Positions 53,543 to 63,703 of a stretch of DNA of 64,000 bases are shown one piece after another (within the stretch, counting starts at the first letter, position 1; every line of letters starts with the position of its first letter). The stretch comes from Pseudidiomarina taiwanensis (GTDB lineage Bacteria > Pseudomonadota > Gammaproteobacteria > Enterobacterales > Alteromonadaceae). The translations under genes and the position numbers were made by a program. The notes under the pieces were generated by a model. The model searched no databases. It had not been told where the DNA came from and worked only from the letters and a program-made list of their open reading frames with translations. The stretch is taken from positions 179,710 through 243,709 of the forward strand of contig NZ_PIQG01000004.1 of assembly GCF_003987435.1 (NCBI RefSeq), read 5' to 3'.

Positions 53543-54949
53543 ATGGAACAAAAAGTGAAGGTGATGGCAGCAGACCAAGTCAAAATCGAGCGGCCTGACC
53601 CGAATAAGCAGTATTCTCCCCGTAACCGAATCTACGTTCGTGACGTCAAAGGCAGCTTTGAGTGGTTTCGACGTAGTTTTGGCTTCATTTTGCTGGCGCT
53701 TTTTGCCGGTATCCCTTGGTTACAATACAACGGTGACCAAGCGGTCTTGTTGGATATTTTTAACCAGCGTTTCCGCATCTTTGGGATGACCTTATGGCCA
53801 CAAGATCTCACCATCTTGGCCTGGATAGCCATTGTCTCTGCTTTTGCACTGTTCTTTGTGACCACCTTATTTGGTCGGGTTTGGTGCGGCTTTATGTGCC
53901 CGCAGACGGTGTGGACCTTCATCTTTATGTGGTTCGAGAAGAAAATCGAGGGTACCCGCAATCAGCGCATGAGTCTCGACAAGCGAGCATGGGATTTTGA
54001 TAAGGTCTGGCGTAAAACCCTGAAGCATGTGTCTTGGCTTATTGTTGCCCTGCTTACGGCGTTAATTTTCGTGGGGTACTTCACCGACATTCGCGCCTTG
54101 TTCGTGAACTTTTTCACCTTAGAGGCGAGTTTCTGGGCGGTGTTTTTTGTCCTGCTCTTTACCTTCTGTACCTATGGGAATGCGGGCTGGATGCGCGAAA
54201 TTATGTGTACCCACATGTGTCCATACGCACGTTTCCAATCGGCGATGTTTGACCAAGATACTATTACTGTGAGTTACGATGCCAAGCGCGGCGAACCGCG
54301 GGGTGGGCGTTCTCGCAAAGCGGATCCGAAAGAGTTGGGGCTTGGCTCATGTATTGACTGTAACTTGTGTGTGCAGGTGTGCCCAACCGGTATCGATATC
54401 CGTAACGGTCTACAATATGAATGTATTAACTGCGGCAGTTGTGTCGATGCCTGTAATGAAATCATGGATAAGATGAATTACGAGCGTGGCTTGATTAGCT
54501 TTACGACTGAACGTAATTTACAAGGTGGGAAAACCCATACATTCCGCTTCAAAGCGGTCGGTTACTTTGTCGCTATGGTGGTTATTTCGGGCTTGTTAGT
54601 CTGGGATATCGCAACCCGCGTTCCACTTGAAGTCGATACCCTGCGGGATCGCAATCAGCTGTATACCATTAATATGGATGGCTGGGTGCAGAACGTCTAT
54701 ACCTTGAAAATTCTCAATAAATCGCAGTTACCACAAGAGTACACCATTGCGGCGACTGGCTTTGAGTCATTACAGCTGATTGGCAACACCGAGCTTACAG
54801 TGGCCGGCGGCGAGGTGGCGACCGTGCCTATTACCGTTGCGGTTGACCCAGAACTTGTCACTGAACGAGTACAACAGATTACCTTTATCGTACGCAGTAG
54901 CGACGGTGAAGTAGAACAGCAACACAGCAGTAGTTTTATCTATGAGTGA
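53543..54949 (+). CDS. ccoG: Cytochrome c oxidase accessory protein CcoG
   Basis: This 468-residue membrane iron-sulfur protein has five helices, CGFMCPQTVWTFIFMW, two ferredoxin-like clusters CIDCNLCVQVCPTGID and CINCGSCVDACNEIMDKM, and a C-terminal IG-like periplasmic domain. It helps assemble the copper centre of cbb3 oxidase. The cbb3 genes themselves are not in the window. Confidence 0.95.
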   Translation: MEQKVKVMAADQVKIERPDPNKQYSPRNRIYVRDVKGSFEWFRRSFGFILLALFAGIPWLQYNGDQAVLLDIFNQRFRIFGMTLWPQDLTILAWIAIVSAFALFFVTTLFGRVWCGFMCPQTVWTFIFMWFEKKIEGTRNQRMSLDKRAWDFDKVWRKTLKHVSWLIVALLTALIFVGYFTDIRALFVNFFTLEASFWAVFFVLLFTFCTYGNAGWMREIMCTHMCPYARFQSAMFDQDTITVSYDAKRGEPRGGRSRKADPKELGLGSCIDCNLCVQVCPTGIDIRNGLQYECINCGSCVDACNEIMDKMNYERGLISFTTERNLQGGKTHTFRFKAVGYFVAMVVISGLLVWDIATRVPLEVDTLRDRNQLYTINMDGWVQNVYTLKILNKSQLPQEYTIAATGFESLQLIGNTELTVAGGEVATVPITVAVDPELVTERVQQITFIVRSSDGEVEQQHSSSFIYE

Positions 54950-55946
54950 TGCGCTCCAGGACTTTAGCTTTCATGGCTTAACTCCTGATTTAATTGTCAA
55001 CGCCCTCGCCAGTGTGGGCGTTGACCCCTACTCGGGGTTGTTAGCCCTTAACAGCTATGAAAACCGGGTGTATCAATTCCAAGCCGATGATGGCAAGCGT
55101 TATGTGGCAAAGTTTTATCGTCCGCAGCGCTGGACAACTGCGCAAATTCTCGAAGAACACCAATTCACCCTTGAGCTCATGGCCGAAGATGTGCCGGCGG
55201 TGGCCCCATTGAGTTTGCACGGTTCGACTCTGTGTCAGTATCAAGGTTATCGCTTCGCGGTTTTTCCATCCGTCGGTGGACGCGCGGTTGAACCAGGTGA
55301 TCTTGACCAACTCGAACGCATCGGCCGGCAAATCGGCCGTTTGCATGCGGTGGCTCGACGCGCAGATTTTCACGCTCGACCTGGTTTAGAGGCGGATGAA
55401 TATGTGCTCCAAGCGATGCAAACCTTACGTCAAACAGAACTCGTCCCAGATGCGATTCGGACTGCATTTTTTGCGATCGCAGAACCCCTCGCTGAGCAAT
55501 TACAACAGGTTTCTTTTGCAGATATTCAACTGCAACGTTTGCATGGCGACTGTCATTTAGGCAATATGCTGGTTCGCGATGAGCAGTTAACCTTTGTTGA
55601 TTTCGATGATGCGCGCACTGGCCCAGCGGTACAGGATCTGTGGATGATGCTGGCAGGTGACGACCGGCAACAAAATTTACTGCAACTCGATGCTCTGCTC
55701 AGTGGTTACGAAGACTTTTGTGAGTTTGATGAAAAGGAACTCGCTTTGATCGAACCTTTACGTGGTTTTCGTATCATACACTACATGGCATGGTTAGCGC
55801 GGCGCTGGGATGATGCGGCATTTCGCCGAGCCTTCCCATGGTTTGCCGAAACGCGTTACTGGGAACAGCAAGTGCTGACATTGAAAGAACAGTTTGCTGC
55901 ACTGCAGCAGCCCCCGTTAACGCTACAACCGAATTTTAATCGTTAA
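54942..55946 (+). CDS. srkA: Stress-response kinase SrkA (YihE)
   Basis: This 334-residue RdoA/SrkA-type kinase has the ATP lysine in YVAKFYRPQRW and the catalytic loop LHGDCHLGNMLV with the DFDDARTGP metal site. It overlaps ccoG by eight bases and precedes dsbA, the order seen in enterobacteria for yihE-dsbA. Confidence 0.93.
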   Translation: MSDALQDFSFHGLTPDLIVNALASVGVDPYSGLLALNSYENRVYQFQADDGKRYVAKFYRPQRWTTAQILEEHQFTLELMAEDVPAVAPLSLHGSTLCQYQGYRFAVFPSVGGRAVEPGDLDQLERIGRQIGRLHAVARRADFHARPGLEADEYVLQAMQTLRQTELVPDAIRTAFFAIAEPLAEQLQQVSFADIQLQRLHGDCHLGNMLVRDEQLTFVDFDDARTGPAVQDLWMMLAGDDRQQNLLQLDALLSGYEDFCEFDEKELALIEPLRGFRIIHYMAWLARRWDDAAFRRAFPWFAETRYWEQQVLTLKEQFAALQQPPLTLQPNFNR

Positions 55947-55973
55947 TAAAAGTCTTAAAAAAGGACGGTAGCA

Positions 55974-56579
55974 ATGAAGAAGTTATTGTTTGCAGTACTC
56001 GCTTTAATGATGTGGCCCGCGGCCGCGCAGCAGTTTGAAGAGGGTGTGCATTACGAAGTGATCTCTGAAACAGCCTCAGCAAAACCTGAAATTAAAGAGT
56101 TTTTCTCGTATTTCTGTGTGCATTGTTACCGTTTTGAGTCGATTGCCAAGGCGTTAGCTGCGGAATATCCAGAGCAGTTTGATAAAGCGCACGTTTCGTT
56201 TATCAACTATAAAGGCATGGGCATTGCGATGTCGCGTGCATACGTTGTGGCCAAACAAAAAGGCATGGAAGATGAGTTCAGTAGCTTAGTGTTCCGTCGT
56301 AACTTTGTTGAGCGCAACATGATCGAAACGCAAGACCAGCTCAACGGTATTTTTGCTGAGCTTGGAATGAGCGCGGAAGACGCAGAGAAAGCGATGAATA
56401 GTTTCTCGGTGCGCGGTATGGCCAACAAAATGGATCGTGATGCCGGTAATCTGCGCGTTAACGCCACCCCAACCTTTATCGTCAACGGTAAGTACAAAAT
56501 CCTGCCACAAGGCCTACAAAACAGCGAAGATTTCAGCGCTGATTTCGTTAAGCTAGCAGGCTTCTTGCTCCAGCAATAA
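55974..56579 (+). CDS. dsbA: Periplasmic disulfide oxidoreductase DsbA with CVHC site
   Basis: This 201-residue thioredoxin-fold protein has a signal peptide (residues 1-18). The active site is CVHC in FFSYFCVHCYRFE rather than the usual CPHC. The cis-proline NATPTFIVNGKY is intact. The proline to valine change may alter redox potential. The end is convergent with the acyltransferase. Confidence 0.93.
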   Translation: MKKLLFAVLALMMWPAAAQQFEEGVHYEVISETASAKPEIKEFFSYFCVHCYRFESIAKALAAEYPEQFDKAHVSFINYKGMGIAMSRAYVVAKQKGMEDEFSSLVFRRNFVERNMIETQDQLNGIFAELGMSAEDAEKAMNSFSVRGMANKMDRDAGNLRVNATPTFIVNGKYKILPQGLQNSEDFSADFVKLAGFLLQQ

Positions 56580-56580
56580 G

Positions 56581-57492
56581 TTATTTAGAGCGGTTGGCGA
56601 TGGCCGTTAAGGTCTCGCCAATCAGCTTATCCTTCCGCTCCCAACGTCCGTTCAGCCAAGTTTGAAAGCGTTCTTTAAACGCCGCATCTTGGAAATAATC
56701 ACCAATGAGATCTTGCTGCATCGGCAAGGTTTCAACATTCACATAAATATCTCTCAGTTGCCCCGTCAATAGATCCCAAACAACTGAGTTTTTGCTGGGC
56801 GGGTAAACGATGGTGATATCAAGAATGGCGTCAAATTGCTCCCCCATGGTTTGCAGAGTAAATGCAGTCCCACCCGCTTTAGGTGGGAGCAAATGTTGAT
56901 AAGGGCTGTTTTTGTGTTGGTGCTTTTCAGGGGTAAAGCGAGTGCCCTCACAAAAGTTGATCACGGTTGTTGGGATATGACGGAACTTTTGACAGCTCTT
57001 TTGCGTGGTTTCGATATCCTTCCCTTTTAAGTGTGGATGCTTCGCTAAAAATTCACGCGAATAGCGTTTCATAAAGGGCATATCTAAGGTCCAGCAACCC
57101 AAGCCGATAAGCGGCAGCCAAATCAACTCTTGTTTCAAAAAGAAGCGCGGCATGGGCATATTGCGACAGGCCAAATGCATCACTAAGGGAATATCGACCC
57201 AACTGAGATGGTTGATGATAATCATGTACCAACGGTCGCGGTGGAGTTGGCTATCCCCCTCGATATGCCAGCGCACCGGCTGGGTGAGCCGAAACAGCAA
57301 CGACATGGCGTAGCCCCACACCCGGAAGACTCCATTTGCGAGTGTTGAAATAACTCGCTGGACCGGTGGAAATGGCAGTAACAACTTAGGGATACCGACA
57401 ATAATCACGAGCAAAGCAATAAGACCAGTGGTTACTGCAGCAAAAGTGAAATTAATGATCAAACGCACAGGGATCAATAAAGTCGTTAACAT
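56581..57492 (-). CDS. Lysophospholipid acyltransferase (YihG-like)
   Basis: This 303-residue inner-membrane acyltransferase has two N-terminal helices, the HX4D motif in NHLSWVDIPL, FCEGTRFTPEKH and the GLGCWTLDMPFMKRYS block. It resembles the YihG type, which sits near dsbA in E. coli as well. It acylates a lysophospholipid. Confidence 0.9.
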   Translation of the reverse strand: MLTTLLIPVRLIINFTFAAVTTGLIALLVIIVGIPKLLLPFPPVQRVISTLANGVFRVWGYAMSLLFRLTQPVRWHIEGDSQLHRDRWYMIIINHLSWVDIPLVMHLACRNMPMPRFFLKQELIWLPLIGLGCWTLDMPFMKRYSREFLAKHPHLKGKDIETTQKSCQKFRHIPTTVINFCEGTRFTPEKHQHKNSPYQHLLPPKAGGTAFTLQTMGEQFDAILDITIVYPPSKNSVVWDLLTGQLRDIYVNVETLPMQQDLIGDYFQDAAFKERFQTWLNGRWERKDKLIGETLTAIANRSK

Positions 57493-57590
57493 AGTTTTGC
57501 TCTCATCTCGTTCAACCTAAGGGGATATGACCCACTATCATACGCAAAAGTGTAAAGCTTGCCAGAACAGAAAAAAGGCGCTATTTTATA

Positions 57591-57606
57591 CTGTATAAAT
57601 ATACAG
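57591..57606. promoter_or_regulatory. LexA (SOS) box before imuA
   Basis: CTGTATAAATATACAG matches the LexA consensus CTGT-N8-ACAG exactly and lies 18 bases before the imuA start codon, typical for strong SOS control. Confidence 0.95.
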
Positions 57607-57623
57607 TATTTTAGGGGGTGCAT

Positions 57624-58283
57624 ATGGCGGCTTCACATCTTCACGAACTGGTTGCCAAAGGCTGGGTTTGGCAAGGCCAAGATCTTCCTGCGCAAAAGCT
57701 ACAGCAGCAGTTCATTGAAAGTGGTTGGTCTGAGTTAGATCAGCACTTAGGAGGCGGCTGGCTGCAAGGTAGCGTGAATGAATTGCAGTTGCATGCGCCG
57801 TTTAGTGGTGAGCTAGCTTTTCTTATGCCCTTATTACAGCAACAGACCCGCCCAACGGTATGGCTCAATCCACCCTGCCAGCCCTATGCACCTGGGCTAC
57901 GTTATCAACAGCTCGAGCCAGATTTGCAGTGGTGCCTTTATGAGTCTGATCCACTGAAAGCGGTATGGGCGATTGAACAATGTTTGCAAGCGCAACAAGT
58001 TGGCGTGGTTTTAGCCTGGTTACCTGAGTTATCAGCGGCCTGCGTGCGGCGCTTACAACAAACGGCAGAACAGCAGCAACAATTAGTGTTCATCTTTACC
58101 CCAAGTAAAACCGCAACCACTGAAGCCCGTGCTTATGTGAATCGGCTGCGTCTGTATTGGCATGACGGCTTGCATGTGGAAATTCTAAAGCGCCGCTTTG
58201 GTTGGCCGCTGGCGGCGTTTCGCTGCCCAGTTGAAGACTTTTTACCGGAACGTCGCCGTTCGGCCCAGCAATCCGCGACTTAG
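57624..58283 (+). CDS. imuA: SOS mutagenesis protein ImuA
   Basis: This 219-residue SulA/RecA-like protein (ESGWSELDQHLGGGWLQGSVNELQL, ending LKRRFGWPLAAFRCPVEDFLPERR) is the first gene of the imuA-imuB-dnaE2 cassette. The ATG at 57624 has AGGGGG just before it. A GTG at 57618 is an alternative. Confidence 0.88.
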   Translation: MAASHLHELVAKGWVWQGQDLPAQKLQQQFIESGWSELDQHLGGGWLQGSVNELQLHAPFSGELAFLMPLLQQQTRPTVWLNPPCQPYAPGLRYQQLEPDLQWCLYESDPLKAVWAIEQCLQAQQVGVVLAWLPELSAACVRRLQQTAEQQQQLVFIFTPSKTATTEARAYVNRLRLYWHDGLHVEILKRRFGWPLAAFRCPVEDFLPERRRSAQQSAT

Positions 58284-58287
58284 CGTT

Positions 58288-59742
58288 ATGAATGCTTGGC
58301 TGTTTTTACACTTTCCCCATTTGCTGCTCGATGAACAATTGGCGCAGCAGCCTGCTGACCAGCAACAGTTGCCACAGGTGCTGCTAGAGCAGCAGGCTGG
58401 GCGTGAGCCCAAGGTAAAACAAGCTAACCTTCAAGCTTTGCAACAGGGGGTTGAAGTGGCGATGGACTGGGTGATGGCGCAAGCACTGGTGCCTGAATTA
58501 CAGACGCGCAATTGGGTCGCGAGTCGAGAGCATCAAGTGTTAGCTGCGCTGGCGCAAGCCCTGTATCAAGATTGTGCACAAATTGCTTTGTACCCACCGC
58601 GGGGGTTGCTACTCGAAGTTAAAAGTTTACAGCGTTTGTATGGTGGCTTAGAGCCTTTGCGAGCGCGTATTGAACAACGCATACAGCACCAGATCCCACC
58701 TTTAAGATATAGCTTAGCAAGTGGGTATAGCCCGCTCGCGGCAAAACTATTAGCCGAAGCAGAGCAAACCTTAGTGACCACAGCAACGGGCCCGGTTGAG
58801 CAGGCGCTACAGCAATTACCGCTCCAGCATAGCCAACTCCCCGCAGAGCAAATTCAACGGTTATTGGATGTTGGCATGCAGTCGTTAGGGAGTGTGCTGA
58901 GTCATTCAGCAGGCGCTTTGGGGCAGCGTTTTGGTAAAACCATGACGCAATATCTGGCGCAGCTACGGGGCGAACTTCAGCAGCCGCAACATTACTATCG
59001 TCCCCCTGCCTATTTTTATCAGCGCATCGATTTATTGACCGAAGTGCAGTCATGGCAACAGCTACTCTTCCCGTTAAAACGGCTCTTACAGCAGCTTGAA
59101 AACTTTTTACAAGTACGCCAATTGAGTACGCAGCAGTTGCTCTTGAAAGCTTATCATCGCAATCATGAGCCGACCCAAATCGAGATTGGTTTTGCCCATC
59201 CGGTGTGGCAGCAGCGAGAGATTTTTCAATTGGTGCAATTACAACTTGAGCGGCAACAGCTTTCGCATCCCGCACTTGAGCTGAGCCTGTGGGTACGCGA
59301 TTTAGTTTCACGAGAAAGTCAAAAAACACGTTTATTTGCTGCGGCAAAAGGTGAACACCAAGAAGATACCCAGGCGCGAGCACAATTGGTCAACCGCTTA
59401 CAAGCACGATTAGGTGCACAGGCGGTTAAAGTCCCGCAACTGCGAGCAGATCTGCGCCCCGAAAAAGCCCATGGGTTGCAGCCGTGGCAGCAGATACAGC
59501 AGCCCACCAAACCACGTTATCGTTCGCGTCTGCCGCGGCGGCCTCCTTGGTTATTAACTGAGCCAGAGCCGATTCAGCGGCAACAATGGCAATTGCAATG
59601 GGGGCCAGAGCGGCTTGTAAGTGGCTGGTGGGACGATGCGCCCTGCCATCGTGATTATTACATTGCACTCGATCCTTGGCAGCGCCAAGGTTGGATTTTT
59701 TCTGATCAGCAAGGGTGGTTTTTACATGGCTGGTTCAGTTAA
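58288..59742 (+). CDS. imuB: Y-family polymerase-like SOS protein ImuB
   Basis: This 484-residue protein has the Y-family N-terminus (MNAWLFLHFPHLLLDEQ) but likely lacks the full set of catalytic acids, as ImuB acts as a hub. It then shows the little-finger region. It bridges ImuA, DnaE2 and the beta clamp. It ends overlapping dnaE2 by 17 bases. Confidence 0.88.
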   Translation: MNAWLFLHFPHLLLDEQLAQQPADQQQLPQVLLEQQAGREPKVKQANLQALQQGVEVAMDWVMAQALVPELQTRNWVASREHQVLAALAQALYQDCAQIALYPPRGLLLEVKSLQRLYGGLEPLRARIEQRIQHQIPPLRYSLASGYSPLAAKLLAEAEQTLVTTATGPVEQALQQLPLQHSQLPAEQIQRLLDVGMQSLGSVLSHSAGALGQRFGKTMTQYLAQLRGELQQPQHYYRPPAYFYQRIDLLTEVQSWQQLLFPLKRLLQQLENFLQVRQLSTQQLLLKAYHRNHEPTQIEIGFAHPVWQQREIFQLVQLQLERQQLSHPALELSLWVRDLVSRESQKTRLFAAAKGEHQEDTQARAQLVNRLQARLGAQAVKVPQLRADLRPEKAHGLQPWQQIQQPTKPRYRSRLPRRPPWLLTEPEPIQRQQWQLQWGPERLVSGWWDDAPCHRDYYIALDPWQRQGWIFSDQQGWFLHGWFS

Positions 59743-62700
59743 TCCGGTTGCTTTGAATTGTCTTAGTTACTATAGCTTTTTGCGCGGCGCTTCGAGTCCT
59801 GCCGAGCTTATAGAGCAAGCGGCTGAACTTGGCTATCAGGCCTTAGCCATAACCGATGAATGTTCACTTGCTGGAGTGGTTCGTGCTTACGTTGCCAATC
59901 AGCAGTTGCCAAGTCCCCTACAGCTTTTGATTGGCAGCAGTTTTGACTTGGCCGAGCAGGGCCGCTGGGTGGTATTGGTGCGTGACCACCAAGGTTACAC
60001 GCAACTGTGCGAATTGATTACCAAGGCACGCAGTCGCTGCAGCAAAGGGGCGTATCAACTAGGTTTAGACGATTTAGCTGAACTTGACCCCAATCATGTC
60101 ATTTTGCTCTGGCGACCTGAATTAACCGGCGCTATGGCGACGGTGACGCAGCACTTATTGCCGCGCTTTGAAGGGGCGCTCTACTTGGCCTTTAGTCGTC
60201 ACTATCACAGTGATGATGCAGCGCGATATCGAGCCTATCAGCATTACCATCAAGTAACGGGTTTACCGATAGTTGCCGCCTGTGAAGTGTTATATCACCA
60301 GCGTCAGCAACAGCCGCTCTTTGATGTGATGCAAGCGATTCGCGAGCGCCAAGCGGTGACCCAAATCGTTGAACACCTGCCAGCTAATCATGAGTATTGT
60401 TTGCGCTCGGTAGCCGAGTTGCAGCAATGCTACCCCCATGCGTGGCTAGAACAAGCCGGTTTTATTGCGCAAAAATGTCACTTTTGTTTAAGCGAGTTAC
60501 GCTACCAATATCCGAGCGAACTGGTGCCTGAGGGACAAACCGCAACGGCTTATTTACGTGAATTGACTTACGCTGGCGCAAAGCGACGCTTTCCAGATGG
60601 GCTTAGCGCAGATGTTCAAGCCAAATTAGAAAAGGAACTCGGGCTTATTGAGCAACTTGAGTACGAGTATTTCTTTTTAACCATTTACGACATTGTTCAG
60701 TTTGCCCAGCAGCGAGGCATTTTGTACCAAGGGCGCGGCTCAGCAGCGAACTCGGTGGTGTGTTATTGCCTTGAGATCACGGCCGTAAACCCTGCTCAAA
60801 TTGATGTGCTATTTGAGCGGTTTATTTCAGCTGAGCGAGATGAGCCTCCAGATATTGATGTCGATTTTGAGCATCAGCGCCGCGAAGAGGTGATTCAATA
60901 TATTTATCAAAAATATGGGCGTAAACGGGCTGCTCTGGCGGCGACAGTGGTGCGTTATCGATTGAAGAGCGCCTTTCGTGATGTGGGTAAGGCGCTCGGT
61001 TTTCGCGAGCAAGCGTTACGTCATTACCTTCAGCGAATCGATCGGCGTGACCGCGAGTATCACTGGCGTGAGCAACTGCTCGAACAGGTCCCTGAGTTGG
61101 TACAAACTCAACGTGGGCGCTGGTTATTAGATTTAACCCAAGCCTTAATTGGCACCCCGCGCCACTTGTCACAGCATGTCGGTGGGTTTGTGATTGCCTC
61201 GCGTAGCTTAGCCGAACTTGTTCCGGTCGAAAATGCCAGCATGCCGGAGCGTACCGTGATCCAGTGGGATAAAGACGATATCGAGGCACTGCGCCTGATC
61301 AAAGTAGATATTCTCGCTCTAGGCATGCTCTCTGCGCTGCAAAAGATGCTGACCTATGTGCGTGGCTATGGCCAAACTGCGGCCGAACAGCAACTCTCGC
61401 TTGCCACTATTCCAACTGAAGACCCGAAGGTCTATCAAATGCTGCAGCAAGCCGATTCGATTGGTATTTTCCAAATTGAATCGCGCGCGCAGATGAATAT
61501 GTTGCCGCGACTCAAACCTGCGACTTTTTATGATCTGGTGGTACAAATTGCGATTGTCCGGCCAGGTCCAATTCAAGGTGATATGGTGCACCCTTATTTA
61601 CGTCGCCGGGCTGGGCTTGAGCCGATTGAATATCCAAGTGCAGCGGTCAAACAGGTGCTCGAGCGCACTCTAGGCGTGCCGATTTTCCAAGAGCAAGTGA
61701 TTAAACTGGCAATGGTTGCGGCTGGCTTTAGTGGTGGCGAAGCAGATCAATTACGGCGCGCTATGGCTAATTGGCAACGCTCAGGGAAATTGAAAAAGTT
61801 TGAGCGTAAACTTATCGAGGGGATGCGCGCGCGAGGCTACAGTGATGACTTTGCCAAACGTATTTATCAGCAGATTCTTGGTTTCGGTGAGTATGGCTTT
61901 CCGGAGTCGCACTCGGCCAGTTTTGCCAATCTTGCGTATGCCTCGGCGTGGATGAAGTATCACCACCCTGCTGCTTTTTATTGTGCGTTACTGAATAGTC
62001 TACCGATGGGCTTTTATTCTGCCGATCAACTTTTACAAGATGCGAAACGTCATCATGTGCCCCTGTTACCGGTAGATATTCAGTTTAGCCAGTGGGATCA
62101 TCAGCTGGTCGAGTTGACCGAGCGGCGCAGTCTAAGGCTGGGGTTGCGGTTGATTAAAGGATTATCGCGCCAACGGATCGAAGCGCTTATAGCGCAGCGC
62201 CCGCCACAAGGATTTCAGAGCTTGCAACAACTCCAGCACTGTGGCGCGCGTCGGCATGAGTTACAAGCGTTGGCTGCAGCAGATGCGTTAGCCGGTGTCA
62301 GTGGCCATCGCTATCAGAGTCAGTGGCAAAGTTTAGCGGTACAAGAGCAACCCCCTCTATTTGCTGAGTTGCTCGATGATTTAAATGATGAGCAAGTAGC
62401 GGCTCCTACCGAGATTGAAGATATTCGAGCGGACTATCAACATTTAGGGTTATCGCTGCGGCGTCATCCACTGGCTATTTTACGCGAGCAAGGAAAGTTG
62501 CGTGGGTATAAGACGGCCGCCGAGCTGAGCACTTGTCGATCGGGCCAATTTGTTCAAATCAGTGGTTTAGTCACGTGCCGACAGCGCCCCGGTACCAGTA
62601 GTGGCGTGACTTTTATTACCCTTGAGGACGAAACGGGACAGGCTAACATTGTGATTTGGCTTGCCACCGCACGCCAATTCCGGCAAGCGTATTTACGTGC

Positions 62701-62836
62701 AAGGCTGTTAAAAGTAAAAGGCGTGGTAGAGATCCATGCGGGGGTGGTGCATGTCATCGCAGGGCAGTTATTTGATGAAAGTGAGCATTTACGACCGTTT
62801 CAACTTGACCGTAAACGCTCCCGTGATTTTCATTAG
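59726..62836 (+). CDS. dnaE2: Error-prone DNA polymerase DnaE2
   Basis: This 1036-residue C-family polymerase has the PHP domain (CLSYYSFLRGASSPAEL, AITDECSLAGVVRA), the palm with PPDIDVDFEHQRREEVIQYIYQKYGR carrying the catalytic aspartates, the finger region and an OB-fold near the end (VQISGLVTCRQRPGTSSGVTFITLEDETG). Length is normal. It makes the mutagenic step in SOS repair. The ATG at 59726 is used. Confidence 0.94.
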   Translation: MAGSVNPVALNCLSYYSFLRGASSPAELIEQAAELGYQALAITDECSLAGVVRAYVANQQLPSPLQLLIGSSFDLAEQGRWVVLVRDHQGYTQLCELITKARSRCSKGAYQLGLDDLAELDPNHVILLWRPELTGAMATVTQHLLPRFEGALYLAFSRHYHSDDAARYRAYQHYHQVTGLPIVAACEVLYHQRQQQPLFDVMQAIRERQAVTQIVEHLPANHEYCLRSVAELQQCYPHAWLEQAGFIAQKCHFCLSELRYQYPSELVPEGQTATAYLRELTYAGAKRRFPDGLSADVQAKLEKELGLIEQLEYEYFFLTIYDIVQFAQQRGILYQGRGSAANSVVCYCLEITAVNPAQIDVLFERFISAERDEPPDIDVDFEHQRREEVIQYIYQKYGRKRAALAATVVRYRLKSAFRDVGKALGFREQALRHYLQRIDRRDREYHWREQLLEQVPELVQTQRGRWLLDLTQALIGTPRHLSQHVGGFVIASRSLAELVPVENASMPERTVIQWDKDDIEALRLIKVDILALGMLSALQKMLTYVRGYGQTAAEQQLSLATIPTEDPKVYQMLQQADSIGIFQIESRAQMNMLPRLKPATFYDLVVQIAIVRPGPIQGDMVHPYLRRRAGLEPIEYPSAAVKQVLERTLGVPIFQEQVIKLAMVAAGFSGGEADQLRRAMANWQRSGKLKKFERKLIEGMRARGYSDDFAKRIYQQILGFGEYGFPESHSASFANLAYASAWMKYHHPAAFYCALLNSLPMGFYSADQLLQDAKRHHVPLLPVDIQFSQWDHQLVELTERRSLRLGLRLIKGLSRQRIEALIAQRPPQGFQSLQQLQHCGARRHELQALAAADALAGVSGHRYQSQWQSLAVQEQPPLFAELLDDLNDEQVAAPTEIEDIRADYQHLGLSLRRHPLAILREQGKLRGYKTAAELSTCRSGQFVQISGLVTCRQRPGTSSGVTFITLEDETGQANIVIWLATARQFRQAYLRARLLKVKGVVEIHAGVVHVIAGQLFDESEHLRPFQLDRKRSRDFH

Positions 62837-62841
62837 CCAAG

Positions 62842-63390
62842 TTAAAGCGATTGTACGTTGGCGATATACTCGTCTTTTAGTTGCACGTACTTGGCCGCTG
62901 AGACTTTCAGAAATTCTTTTTCTTGCTCGGTTAAAGCGCGAACTTTTTTCATCGGGTTGCCCACATATAGATGCCCTGCTTCTAAATGTTTGCCCGGTGG
63001 CACCACGGTTCCAGCACCAATAATGACATCATCTTCAACCACTGCCCCATCCATTACGGTCGCTGACATGCCAACTAAGACCCGATTGCCAATCCGACAG
63101 GCGTGCAGCATTGCTTGATGGCCAACGGTAACATCATCCCCAATAATAAGTGGGAATCCTTCTGGATTACTCGCGCTTTTACTCGCCACATGTAAGGTGG
63201 TGTTATCTTGGATATTGGTGCGCTTACCGATCCGAATTTTATTCACATCACCCCGCGCTGCTACTAACGGCCAAATCGAACTATGTTCACCAATATGGAT
63301 ATCACCCACTAAGACCGCACTTGGATCAATATAGACATGCTCTGCAATGTCCGGCTCAATACCACGATAACTTCGAATATCACCAAACAT
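62842..63390 (-). CDS. Gamma carbonic anhydrase-like hexapeptide protein
   Basis: This 182-residue left-handed beta-helix protein of the YrdA/PaaY type has RGDVNKIRIGKRTNIQDNTTLHVA and VGHQAMLHACRIGNRVLVGM, whose histidines bind zinc. The ATG at 63390 (FGDIRSYRG) follows AGGGG. A longer frame from 63429 is unlikely. Its enzyme activity is unproven. Confidence 0.9.
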   Translation of the reverse strand: MFGDIRSYRGIEPDIAEHVYIDPSAVLVGDIHIGEHSSIWPLVAARGDVNKIRIGKRTNIQDNTTLHVASKSASNPEGFPLIIGDDVTVGHQAMLHACRIGNRVLVGMSATVMDGAVVEDDVIIGAGTVVPPGKHLEAGHLYVGNPMKKVRALTEQEKEFLKVSAAKYVQLKDEYIANVQSL

Positions 63391-63649
63391 ATTTATAACC
63401 CCTGTTTTAACATAAAATTTCACGACCAAATCAATACAGCGATGGTAGCAGATGCCGATCTTCGCTGCGAGTTATATAGTTTTTAAGCAAATTGTTGATT
63501 AAATCAGCTATCGGCAAAAAAACATAAAAAAATCCCCAAAAGGTCCTTGACGGGGGCAGTTAAATCACTAAAATGCGCCCCACGCTTTCGGCACGCACTG
63601 AAAGCGCCAAAACAAGCAATTTGAGATGAAAAAAATTTTGCCGAAAGGC

Positions 63650-63677
63650 TTGACTCAAACTGCATAGGCTGTAGAAT
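63650..63677 (+). promoter_or_regulatory. rRNA operon promoter
   Basis: TTGACT (63650-63655) and TAGAAT (63672-63677) are separated by 16 bases, with AT-rich sequence upstream (AAAAAAATTTTG) as an UP element and a GC-rich discriminator downstream. Transcription should start near 63684. Confidence 0.8.
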
Positions 63678-63703
63678 GCGCAGCCTGCTCGATGCGAGCG
63701 AAC

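Noticed and set aside
58619..59383. 254-codon minus-strand frame in imuB
   Set aside because: It is an antisense shadow of a glutamine- and alanine-rich gene and has no recognisable domain.
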